The position numbers and the translations under genes are program-made. 64,000 bases of DNA from Nitrospirota bacterium (lineage in GTDB: Bacteria > Nitrospirota > JACRHJ01), in the NCBI GenBank assembly GCA_021789495.1, contig JAJYJM010000002.1, forward strand, positions 62,001 to 126,000, read 5' to 3'. Numbering within the stretch: position 1 is the first letter of the stretch; every line of letters starts with the position of its first letter. Below the pieces are notes generated by a model that saw only the letters and a list, made by a program, of their open reading frames with translations, was not told the DNA's origin and did no database searches. Positions 57,901 through 64,000 of this stretch are shown here, in pieces.

Positions 57901-59162
57901 AGGCCGAAAGGAAGAAGATACGGCAGGTGTCATACTCGAAAAGCGGCGGCGCCCGGAAGATATTCATTCCGCGCATGTGCGACCACGCCTTCGCGCTCGC
58001 CGCCGCGTTCAGGCGGCACGGCATAGAGGCTATGCCTACCGAACCGCCGGATTCCCTCACGCTCGAACTCGGCAGGAGGCACACCTCCGGGAAGGAATGC
58101 TATCCCTGCATCATCACCACGGGCGACATGGTGAAGATATGCGAAAGCAAAGGTTTTGACCCCGCCGCTTCGGCTTTCTTCATGCCTTCCGGCACGGGGC
58201 CGTGCCGCTTCGGGCAGTACAACATGCTCCACCGCCTCGTGCTCGACGAAATCGGATTCCCGGACGTGCCGATATACGCACCGAACCAGGACGAAGGCCT
58301 CTACAAGGACCTGGGGATGGTCGGAAGCAGTTTCGCGCGCGCCGCCTGGCAGGGCATAGTGGCGACGGACCTCGTTAACAAGTGCCTGCACGAGAGCCGC
58401 CCGCACGAGAAGGAAAAGGGCGCGGCGGAAGGCCTGCACAGGGAGTTTCGGGGACGCATATGCAGCGCCGTAGAAAACGGCCTGCCGATGGAACCTCTGC
58501 TTCGGGACATGCGGGAGGCCTTCGAGGACCTGCCGAAGGACGACGTCAGAAAGCCGCTTATCGGCATCGTCGGGGAGATATACGTCCGGAGCAGCGAGTT
58601 CTCCAACGAGTCGGTCATAAAAAAAATCGAGGCCCTGGGCGGAGAGGTGTGGCTTGCGCCTTTCGGGGAGTGGATACTCTACCAGAACCATACCAATATC
58701 GACGCCGCAAGAAGAAAGAGGAAACTGTCGGAATACTTCTCCTGCCTGACGACGCATTTCGTCCAGACCAGGATAGAGAAGAAATACGCCTCGATATTCG
58801 ATGGATACTTAAAAACCCTGCACGAGCCGCCCATAAAGGAGACACTGTCGCTCGCCCTTCCATACCTCCGGGCGAGCTTCCAGGGCGAGGCCGTACTCTC
58901 GATGGGCAAGAGCGTTGACTTTACCCGCCACGGGGTTTCCGGGCTGGTAAACGCAATGCCGTTTAACTGCATGCCGGGGACGATTGTCGCCGCGCTTCTA
59001 AAGAAATTCTCGGAGGATTACGAAGGGTTTCCGTATATCTCCATGTCGTATGACGGAAACGAGCAGGCGGGCGCGATAACCCGCCTTGAGGCGTTCATGC
59101 ACCAGGCCGAGGGCCGCAGCCGGTCGACCGGCCGCATGAATGACGCGTTTGTCCGCGTTTGA
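54984..59162 (+). CDS. Giant acyl-CoA dehydratase activase-related protein (2x BadF ATPase, DUF2229, HgdB-like)
   Basis: 1392 residues. Two tandem BadF/BcrA/HgdC-type ASKHA ATPase domains (about 1-265 and 310-580), each with IDLGSVSVKT/VDIGSISTNV at the start and CAAGTGSFL (Cys122, Cys437) holding the intersubunit [4Fe-4S] cluster; a cysteine motif KGCSNQCEIRQV (about 595); DUF2229 from about 662 (KIGIPYALFLHEQFPFWRTF); then a 2-hydroxyglutaryl-CoA dehydratase-like part (about 1000-1380). Activase and target are fused in one chain. Such proteins are widespread in anaerobes but their substrate is unknown. TTG start with AAGGAGG upstream. Monocistronic. Confidence 0.88.
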   Translation: MISEGIAGIDLGSVSVKTVTLGADGSIISSGYKRHYGQALAAALEFLDAMPEGTPLVVTGSAGKLLAGILDVTHINEVVALSAAAGRYYPHVRTVIEMGGEDSKLLVMENGRLKDFSMNSACAAGTGSFLDQQAERLNIKIEDEFGLLALKSLNPPRIAGRCSVFAKSDMIHLQQLAAPDYDIVAGLCFAVARNFKSAIGRGKTMLPPVMFAGGVAANAGMVRAFREVMEAGEDLVVPEYFSVLTAAGAALYAKAKGEIRAFHGADRVRAHLKVSRYIGEGLAPLLADEKFLMRSSPLSEVQNIEGDKEIDAYLGVDIGSISTNVVVVDEKKRVLSKRYLMTAGRPLEAVRRGLREVGAEIGGRITIRGAGTTGSGRYMIADFIGADIVKNEITAQAAAAADIDPSVDTIFEIGGQDSKFISIRDGVVVDFEMNKVCAAGTGSFLEEQAEKLDINIKGQFGEMSLSSRCPISLGERCTVFMESAVVSHQQKGAPKEDLVAGLGYSIVYNYLNRVVGDKKVGDRIFFQGGVAFNKGVAAAFESVTGKPITVPPHHDVTGAIGMALIAKKHVEQTGLKASGFKGFDLGERNYSVKSFDCKGCSNQCEIRQVTIDGEKDKLFYGSRCEKYDVKRKAAKDENQLPRLFALREELLLKGYSASREAGPKIGIPYALFLHEQFPFWRTFLESLGFTVILSDRSNKFTIRRGLEAVGAESCFPIKMAHGHILDLIGKGAERIFLPSFINLAQDGVKMRGLACPYVQTIPYLAAAAIPGLKLIAPSIDFGLGAVEMAKELKASFSDYRISLGRINSAVEAGRNAQREFYEGVKRAGAEFLGALGEEGRAIVIMSRPYNGCDGGLNLDLPEKLRNLGVAAVPLDFLPLGDIDISRDWPNMYWRSGQRILQGAEIVREDKRLNALYITNYGCGPDSFLTKYFKEVMGGKPYLQLEVDEHSADAGAITRCEAFLDSIENVGTLKAERKKIRQVSYSKSGGARKIFIPRMCDHAFALAAAFRRHGIEAMPTEPPDSLTLELGRRHTSGKECYPCIITTGDMVKICESKGFDPAASAFFMPSGTGPCRFGQYNMLHRLVLDEIGFPDVPIYAPNQDEGLYKDLGMVGSSFARAAWQGIVATDLVNKCLHESRPHEKEKGAAEGLHREFRGRICSAVENGLPMEPLLRDMREAFEDLPKDDVRKPLIGIVGEIYVRSSEFSNESVIKKIEALGGEVWLAPFGEWILYQNHTNIDAARRKRKLSEYFSCLTTHFVQTRIEKKYASIFDGYLKTLHEPPIKETLSLALPYLRASFQGEAVLSMGKSVDFTRHGVSGLVNAMPFNCMPGTIVAALLKKFSEDYEGFPYISMSYDGNEQAGAITRLEAFMHQAEGRSRSTGRMNDAFVRV
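59119..59132. repeat. Dispersed palindrome GCCGGTCGACCGGC
   Basis: Perfect 14-bp palindrome in the last codons of the giant activase gene, encoding Ser-Arg-Ser-Thr-Gly near its C-terminus. Confidence 0.75.
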
Positions 59163-59219
59163 CGGCTCCGGGATTCCAGGGTATTCCGAAATATCACGGA
59201 TCCCTCCATGTATTTTATC

Positions 59220-59248
59220 TTGACAGCCGTGAAGTCTCCGGGTATAAG
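59220..59248 (+). promoter_or_regulatory. Promoter giving a predicted leaderless mRNA before the Cys-rich gene
   Basis: TTGACA (59220-59225), 17-base spacer, TATAAG (59243-59248), then seven bases to the GTG at 59256, no Shine-Dalgarno. It probably drives the whole metal-pump operon 2. Confidence 0.6.
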
Positions 59249-59255
59249 TAAGATT

Positions 59256-59651
59256 GTGAAAGTATTTTTCAAGATATTCCTGACAGCCGCGATAAGCCTT
59301 AACCTCTTGGGCTCGCTCATGCCGCCGAAACCCTGCAATATGCCCTGTTGCGCCGGTAGACCGGCTTCGGGTGCGGCGGCAATGTCGGCATGTGAGACGG
59401 ATACCGCTCGCGGAGTTTCCATAAACGCGCATAGAATGTCCTGCTGCATGATGCAGACCGCCCGGCGGCTCGTTCCCGCGGCGGTCAATACGGCCCGGGC
59501 GGAAAGGTCGCTGTCGGACCATTTATCGATCTCCGGGCCGTCGTTTGCCGCAAACATTTTCCCTGGGAAATCCCCGCTTGTTACCGGCTCCCCGCCATGG
59601 GCGTCGGCCTCCATACCCGTCTATAAACTTACCTCCGCATATCTCTGCTGA
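59256..59651 (+). CDS. Small exported Cys/Met-rich protein upstream of metal pump 2
   Basis: 131 residues from the GTG chosen. N-terminal signal or anchor (VFFKIFLTAAISLNLLGSL), then thiol-rich text: KPCNMPCCAG, a GCCGGTAGACCGGC-encoded linker (59352-59365), AMSACETD, HRMSCCMMQ, and a C-terminus ending in Cys (YKLTSAYLC). Such Cys/Met/His clusters bind soft metals such as Cu(I); a periplasmic metal sensor, chaperone or scavenger for the adjacent CusCBA-like pump is the natural guess. An ATG at 59208 would extend it but lies upstream of the promoter. I do not recognise a family. Confidence 0.65.
   Translation: MKVFFKIFLTAAISLNLLGSLMPPKPCNMPCCAGRPASGAAAMSACETDTARGVSINAHRMSCCMMQTARRLVPAAVNTARAERSLSDHLSISGPSFAANIFPGKSPLVTGSPPWASASIPVYKLTSAYLC
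59352..59365. repeat. Dispersed palindrome GCCGGTAGACCGGC
   Basis: In-frame inside the Cys-rich gene, encoding Cys-Ala-Gly-Arg-Pro-Ala. Confidence 0.7.
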
Positions 59652-59728
59652 ACCCGCTTTAGCGGGCGCGAACCTCCGGGGGGCGCATTTCTGCGTCTCG
59701 CCGGGCACATTTGCGCCTGGAATCAGTG

Positions 59729-59760
59729 TCGTCCTGAGGCGATAGCCGAAGAATCCGCAG
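59729..59760. repeat. Dispersed repeat, family C, reverse copy
   Basis: GTCCTGAGGCGATAGCCGAA then GAATCCGCAG, reverse orientation relative to 11803-11832, in the 141-base spacer before the TolC-type gene. Confidence 0.55.
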
Positions 59761-59792
59761 AAGTATTTTAAAAAGCGAGGTATATTTCTGCC

Positions 59793-61055
59793 ATGAAGAT
59801 AACGACTCTCGTGATACCTTTTGTCCTTTTCGCCGCGCTTGGCGTCCCGGCGTATGCCGGAGAGACGCTTAAACTCTCCGCGCTGCTCATGGAGGCGCGT
59901 GATAAAAACCCCGGCCTCTCGGCGGTGAAATACAGGTATCGGGCGGCCCTGGAGCGCGTGCCGCAGGCCGGGGCCTTGCCCGACCCCATGCTTATGACCG
60001 GAGTCCAGAACCTGCCCGTAAACTCCTTTGAATTCGATGAGGACATGATGACCGGAAAGATGATAGGGGTCTCTCAGACATTTCCTTTTTTCGGCAAAAG
60101 GGGACTTAAAAGCAAGGCCGCGTCCCTGGAGGCAAAGGCCGAAAAAGACGATTACGGAGAAGACGTCCTGACGCTCGCGCGGGACGTGAAGACGGCATAC
60201 TTCAGGCTGTGCAGGATAAAAAAAGACCTTGAAGTCCTGAAGAAGACCGGCGCGCTCCTGGACAGCCTCAAGAAGATCGCCCAGTCCCGGTATTCCGTGG
60301 GCATGGGGGGGCTGCAGGACATAATCAAGACGCAGCTTGAGCAGTCCCTGTTAATCGACAAGCGGCTTGCCCTCCAAAAGGAAGACAGGACGGAGCGGGC
60401 CAGGCTCGGCGCGCTCCTGGGGCGGGACGCGCCTGTGGAAGGGACTGTGAAGGACATAAAACCCGCCGCGTTGAATCTCGATGCGAAGGCGCTGGCAAAG
60501 ACAGCCATCGCAAACCGCCCGGAGATCATGGCCGCATCCGAACGCATAAAGAAGGGCGGGACAATGACGGCACTCGCAAAGAAGGCGTCTTATCCCGACT
60601 TCACCGTCTCGGCCCAGTACATGGAAAGGGACAGGCAGAATAACGGCGTGCGGCCCTCCGACATGGTCTCCGCCGTCGTATCCATAAACCTCCCGATATG
60701 GCGTAAGTCCAAAATAGAACCCGGCATACGTGAGGCGGCCCTTCTTAAATCCGAGGCCGAGGAAGAACGCGACGCCGAGGAAAAGGAAATAAGGGCAAGG
60801 ATAGAGTCCCTCGTGGAGCAGGTGAATAAAGACGACCGGATGATAAAGCTCTACAAGGAAGTGATTATCCCGGAGGCTAACGACGACATAAGCGCGGGAC
60901 TTGCCGGATACGAAGTCGGGAAGGTGCAGTATATCGACCTGCTGGACTCCATACGGACGCTCTTCAATTACCAGACGGAATATTATAACCGGCTTTCCGA
61001 CAGGGAGACAAAGGTTGCCGACCTGGAATCGGCAGCAGGCACGGAGCTGAAATGA
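59793..61055 (+). CDS. TolC-type outer-membrane efflux protein of metal pump 2 (CusC-like)
   Basis: 420 residues. Signal peptide MKITTLVIPFVLFAALGVPA with cleavage after YAG; no lipobox, unlike pump 1. Outer-membrane-efflux repeats: EARDKNPGLSAVKYRYRAAL, MMTGKMIGVSQTFPFFGKRG (typical of the heavy-metal CusC/CzcC group) and ANRPEIMAASERIKKGG. Forms the exit duct. GAGG lies upstream of the ATG and its end overlaps the adaptor gene by four bases (ATGA). Confidence 0.9.
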   Translation: MKITTLVIPFVLFAALGVPAYAGETLKLSALLMEARDKNPGLSAVKYRYRAALERVPQAGALPDPMLMTGVQNLPVNSFEFDEDMMTGKMIGVSQTFPFFGKRGLKSKAASLEAKAEKDDYGEDVLTLARDVKTAYFRLCRIKKDLEVLKKTGALLDSLKKIAQSRYSVGMGGLQDIIKTQLEQSLLIDKRLALQKEDRTERARLGALLGRDAPVEGTVKDIKPAALNLDAKALAKTAIANRPEIMAASERIKKGGTMTALAKKASYPDFTVSAQYMERDRQNNGVRPSDMVSAVVSINLPIWRKSKIEPGIREAALLKSEAEEERDAEEKEIRARIESLVEQVNKDDRMIKLYKEVIIPEANDDISAGLAGYEVGKVQYIDLLDSIRTLFNYQTEYYNRLSDRETKVADLESAAGTELK

Positions 61056-62473
61056 AGACCAAAATAATCGTTCTGATTGTAATACTCGTTGTCCTCGCGG
61101 CGGGCGCATACCTTGGCCGTGGCCTCTGGGCCGGCAGACCGGCAGCCGGTCGACCGGCAACTGGCAGTCCGGCATCGGGCGGAGCGGCGGCGAACAAAAA
61201 ATGCGAGACCATATATACCTGCGCTATGCACCCGCAGATAATCCGGCATCACCCCGGCAACTGCCCGATATGCGGTATGCCGCTCATAAAGAAGGTGATA
61301 CCCGCCGCGGGCCGGTCTGAAGCCGGTCGATCGGCGGCGGTCATTGCTAACGTGTCCGGGATGCAGGGCATGGGAAACATATCCTCCGTGGCCCTCGACC
61401 CGCGTGAGAGGATGCTTGCGAACGTGGCGACCTCGCCGGTGCGGAAGGAGACCATGTCCCAGGAGATGGACACCGTGGGGACAATCGCCGTGGACGAACA
61501 GGGAATAAGGAAGATTTCCGCGCGGTACGCCGGGCGCATAGAGAAACTCGACGTGAACGTAACCGGGCAGTACGTAAGAAAGGGCCAGGAGCTTTTCACG
61601 ATATACAGCCCGGAGATGGTGGCGACGGAGAACGAGTATCTCATCGCAAAGGCATCGGAGAAGCGGCTTAGCTCTTCTGATTTCAAGGAAGTGGCGTCCG
61701 GCACGGAAGGTGTCCTGAAGGCGGCGCGGACGAGGATGAAGCTCTGGGGTATGACCGGCGCGCAGATAGCAAGGCTCGACAGGACCGGCCGGGTGAGCGA
61801 CACGGTGTCCGTATTCTCGCCGGTATCCGGGACGGTTACGAATATCTCGGCAAGGCAGGGCGATTACGTCTCGGAAGGGACGGAGGTATTCACGGTGTCG
61901 GACCTCTCCCGCGTGTGGATGGAGGCGGACATATACGAATACCAGCTCTCGAAGGCAAGGATAGGCTCGCGCGTGGAGGTGACGACGGACGCCTGGCCGG
62001 GGAAAATATTTTACGGGAGGGTTTCGTTTATGGACCCTTCCGTGAACCCGCAGACGAGGACGATAAGGGTCCGGGCGGACCTTAACTCTCGCGGGCTGTT
62101 GAAGCCGGACATGTTCGTCACGGCGAAGGTTTTCTCGCCGCCCGTACGGGGAGTTTTCGTCCCGTCGTCCGCGGTGCTTTATACAGGCAACGGCAACGTG
62201 GCATGGGTGGAGGAAAGGCCCGGCGTGTTTACCATGCGGAGCATAACGGTGGGCATCCAGTCCGGAGACGATTTTCAGATACTGGCTGGACTTAAGCCCG
62301 GAGAGCAGGTAGTAACCCAGGGCGGCTTCCTGATAGACTCCGAGGCCCAGCTCCGCGCAAGCGCACAAGGCATGGCGAACATGCCGGGGATGAACATGTC
62401 CGGCGCGGGACAGGAAAAAGCGCAATCTCCGCCCGCGCAGAAGAAGCAGTCGATGCCTGGGATGAACATGTAA
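61052..62473 (+). CDS. RND adaptor with heavy-metal-binding domain (CusB-like), pump 2
   Basis: 473 residues. Membrane anchor (IIVLIVILVVLAAGAYLG), linker GRPAAGRPATGSPASGG encoded by three 15-bp palindromic units, then the heavy-metal-binding domain YTCAMHPQIIRHHPGNCPICGMPLIKK (about 56-82), a second palindrome-derived linker (AAGRSEAGRSAA), the HlyD/CusB body (MQEMDTVGTI region to KPGEQVVTQGGFLIDSEAQL), and a Met-rich tail (MANMPGMNMSG, SMPGMNM). Cys/His/Met content points to Cu or Ag. Overlaps the channel gene by four bases. Confidence 0.93.
   Translation: MKTKIIVLIVILVVLAAGAYLGRGLWAGRPAAGRPATGSPASGGAAANKKCETIYTCAMHPQIIRHHPGNCPICGMPLIKKVIPAAGRSEAGRSAAVIANVSGMQGMGNISSVALDPRERMLANVATSPVRKETMSQEMDTVGTIAVDEQGIRKISARYAGRIEKLDVNVTGQYVRKGQELFTIYSPEMVATENEYLIAKASEKRLSSSDFKEVASGTEGVLKAARTRMKLWGMTGAQIARLDRTGRVSDTVSVFSPVSGTVTNISARQGDYVSEGTEVFTVSDLSRVWMEADIYEYQLSKARIGSRVEVTTDAWPGKIFYGRVSFMDPSVNPQTRTIRVRADLNSRGLLKPDMFVTAKVFSPPVRGVFVPSSAVLYTGNGNVAWVEERPGVFTMRSITVGIQSGDDFQILAGLKPGEQVVTQGGFLIDSEAQLRASAQGMANMPGMNMSGAGQEKAQSPPAQKKQSMPGMNM
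61130..61173. repeat. Three tandem 15-bp palindrome units in the CusB-like linker
   Basis: GCCGGCAGACCGGC (61130-61143), GCCGGTCGACCGGC (61145-61158) and degenerate ACTGGCAGTCCGGC (61160-61173), period exactly 15 bases, encoding GRPAA-GRPAT-GSPAS between the anchor and the metal-binding domain. Confidence 0.8.
61311..61335. repeat. Palindrome pair after the metal-binding domain
   Basis: GCCGGTCTGAA (61311-61321) and GCCGGTCGATCGGC (61322-61335), encoding the AGRSEAGRSA linker between the metal-binding domain and the adaptor body. Confidence 0.65.
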
Positions 62474-62474
62474 T

Positions 62475-64000
62475 ATGATAGATAAAATAATAGAGTATTC
62501 CGCGAAGAACAGGCTCATCGTCCTGTCCGTGTTCGGACTGATAGCGATATGGGGCGTGTGGGCGCTTTACCACACGCCGCTCGACGCCATACCCGACCTC
62601 TCCGACAACCAGGTCATCGTCTATACCAAGTGGCCCGGCAGAAGCCCGCAGACGATAGAAGACCAGATAACCTACCCGCTCGTAACGGGGCTTCAGGGCG
62701 TGCCGAAGGTCCGGGCGGTAAGGGCTACGTCCGCATTCGGTTTCTCCCTCATCTACGTCATCTTCGACAACGACGCCGACATTTACTGGGCCAGGGCTCA
62801 GGTCCTCGAGCGCTTGAACTACGCCGCGTCCCGCCTCCCGCCCGGTGTGACGCCGACGCTCGGCCCGGACGGCACCGGCGTCGGACAGGTCTACTGGTAT
62901 ACGCTCCAGGGCAAGGGCTACGACCTGGCGACGCTCAGGACGATACAGGACTGGTACGTCCGGTACCAGCTCGGCTCCGTGCCCGGCGTGGCGGAAGTGG
63001 CGTCCATCGGCGGGTTCGTGAAGCAGTATGAGGTTGACCTGGACCCGAACAGGATGCAGGCGTATAACGTAACCGTCCCGCAGGTCATGGACGCCGTGAA
63101 GAAGAGTAACAGCGAGGTCGAAGGGAACCTCATGGACAAGAGTTCCATGACTCTTATGGTGCGGGGTCTGGGTTATATACGGGACATACACGACCTGGAA
63201 AACGTCCAGGTAAAGGCTGCGGGCGGCACGCCCGTGCTCGTAAAAGACCTTGGCCGCGTTCAGATGGGCGTGCAGACCCGGCGCGGGCTTATCGACCGGG
63301 ACGGCAAGGGCGAGGCCGTCGGCGGGATAATAGTCATGCGCTACGGCGAGAACGCCATGCAGGTCATAAACCGCGTGAAGGCGAAGATTGCCCGGATACA
63401 GCCGGGGCTTCCGAAGGGCGTGAGGATCGTCGCCGCATACGACCGCTCCGACCTTATCTCCCGCGCCGTCCATACCCTGAAGCGCGCCCTGACGGAAGAA
63501 TCGATAATCGTCTCGCTCGTCGTCTTTATTTTTCTGCTGCACTTCCCAAGCGCGCTGGTCATCGTCCTGACGCTCCCCATCGCCGTGCTCATCTCCTTCA
63601 TCACCATGAAATACATGGGGGTTACTTCCAACATCATGTCGCTTGGCGGCATAGCGATAGCCATCGGCGTGCTGGTGGACGCGGGAGTCGTCATGGTCGA
63701 GAACTGCTACAGGCACCTCTCCGAGCTTGCGCCGGAGGAGCGCCAAAGCAGGCGGCTCGAAGTCGTGATAAAGTCCTCGAAACAGGTCGGGCGCGCGATA
63801 TTCTTCTCGCTTATGATCATCGTCTTAGCCTTCGTCCCGGTATTCCTGCTCACGGGCCAGGAGGGGAAGCTTTTTCATCCCCTGGCCTTTACGAAAACGT
63901 TTTCGATGGCCGGTTCGTCCATAATGGCGATAACGCTTGTGCCGGTCCTGATGTATTACCTCCTGCGCGGGAACATGCCGCCGGAGTCTAAAAACCCGGT
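62475..64000 (+). CDS. Heavy-metal RND efflux pump (CusA/CzcA family), pump 2, N-terminal part
   Basis: First 508 residues; the gene runs off the window end. Starts ATG one base after the adaptor TAA with no spacer. YHTPLDAIPDLSDNQVIVYTKWPGRSPQTIEDQITYPL and VRAVRATSAFGFSLIYVIFDN are typical of CusA, as is the helix LGGIAIAIGVLVDAGVVMVENCYRHL (proton-relay Asp, HME subfamily). Pumps Cu(I)/Ag(I) or related metals through the adaptor and channel encoded just upstream. Only half the protein (helices 1-6 and first periplasmic loops) is visible; the C-terminal half cannot be judged. Confidence 0.93.
   Translation, partial: MIDKIIEYSAKNRLIVLSVFGLIAIWGVWALYHTPLDAIPDLSDNQVIVYTKWPGRSPQTIEDQITYPLVTGLQGVPKVRAVRATSAFGFSLIYVIFDNDADIYWARAQVLERLNYAASRLPPGVTPTLGPDGTGVGQVYWYTLQGKGYDLATLRTIQDWYVRYQLGSVPGVAEVASIGGFVKQYEVDLDPNRMQAYNVTVPQVMDAVKKSNSEVEGNLMDKSSMTLMVRGLGYIRDIHDLENVQVKAAGGTPVLVKDLGRVQMGVQTRRGLIDRDGKGEAVGGIIVMRYGENAMQVINRVKAKIARIQPGLPKGVRIVAAYDRSDLISRAVHTLKRALTEESIIVSLVVFIFLLHFPSALVIVLTLPIAVLISFITMKYMGVTSNIMSLGGIAIAIGVLVDAGVVMVENCYRHLSELAPEERQSRRLEVVIKSSKQVGRAIFFSLMIIVLAFVPVFLLTGQEGKLFHPLAFTKTFSMAGSSIMAITLVPVLMYYLLRGNMPPESKNP

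Noticed and set aside
60983-62518. 511-codon antisense frame across the adaptor gene
   Set aside because: Low-complexity Arg/His-rich translation with no motif; shadows the strongly supported CusB-like gene.
62292-63746. 484-codon open frame antisense to the CusA-like gene
   Set aside because: Sense strand encodes an unmistakable CusA N-terminus; the antisense frame is an artefact of high GC third positions and has no family motif or start signal.
1-64000. CRISPR arrays, tRNA and rRNA genes, intact insertion sequences
   Set aside because: No regularly spaced direct repeats with spacers, no cloverleaf with GTTCGAATCC-like arm in any spacer, and no transposase gene were seen by eye; a tool search would be needed to exclude degenerate ones.

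Overview
The window is a gene-dense, GC-rich bacterial chromosome segment with 57 supported protein genes, two of them cut by the window edges. I see no rRNA or tRNA gene, no CRISPR array and no intact transposon. The cell had an outer membrane (lipoproteins, a beta-barrel protein, TolC-type channels) and the gene set points to an anaerobe or microaerophile: PerR plus rubrerythrin, a sulfide:quinone oxidoreductase, an AhbD-like radical SAM heme enzyme, a RACo-like corrinoid activator and a giant acyl-CoA-dehydratase-activase-type protein. This fits Desulfobacterota- or Nitrospirota-like lineages, but the sequence alone does not settle the taxon.

Layout. 0-6.5 kb: information-processing block dnaG(end)-rpoD-DUF1015-dciA-Crp/Fnr-TPR. 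6.5-11.4 kb: an exported lysine-rich heptad-repeat protein, an ECF sigma/anti-sigma/DUF3106 module, an exported protein and a PHP phosphoesterase. 11.9-15.5 kb (minus): heme operon ahbD-DUF4258-DUF2283-hemE-hemH with a toxin/antitoxin-like pair locked inside. 15.7-21.9 kb: complete pentose phosphate operon tkt-tal-gnd-rpiB-zwf. 22.3-26.4 kb: outer-membrane protein and Amt behind a sigma-54-like promoter, then an APC permease. 26.5-33.1 kb: DAHP synthase, RACo-like protein, TauE/DUF1634, Slp lipoprotein and an MFS drug exporter. 33.6-37.3 kb: a sulfide module (ArsR, DUF5714, TauE/SafE, DsrE-like, SQR). 37.3-42.9 kb: a heavy-metal RND pump. 43.0-43.8 kb: PerR-rubrerythrin. 44.0-49.5 kb (minus): argD-argF-(exported protein)-argG-argH. 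49.7-54.9 kb: Yip1-like protein, thiamine-binding protein behind a structured leader, nifS-iscU, and a nicotinamidase/nicotinate phosphoribosyltransferase pair. 55.0-59.2 kb: 1392-residue activase/dehydratase-like protein. 59.2-64.0 kb: Cys/Met-rich small exported protein followed by a second RND metal pump with a heavy-metal-binding domain, truncated by the window end.

Beyond the genes, four patterns stand out. A 14-bp palindrome (GCCGGTNNACCGGC and variants) recurs in intergenic DNA and in-frame inside disordered protein linkers, where it encodes Gly-Arg-Pro-Ala repeats. Three genes have a sigma-70-type promoter whose -10 box ends 7-8 bases before the start codon and no Shine-Dalgarno, suggesting leaderless mRNAs. 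An 81-base, almost completely paired leader precedes the thiamine-binding gene. Several REP-like hairpin families occupy the spacers. The most system-like candidates are the sulfide operon with its 21-cysteine DUF5714 protein, the hybrid ahbD/hemE/hemH heme operon, and the exported polylysine protein.
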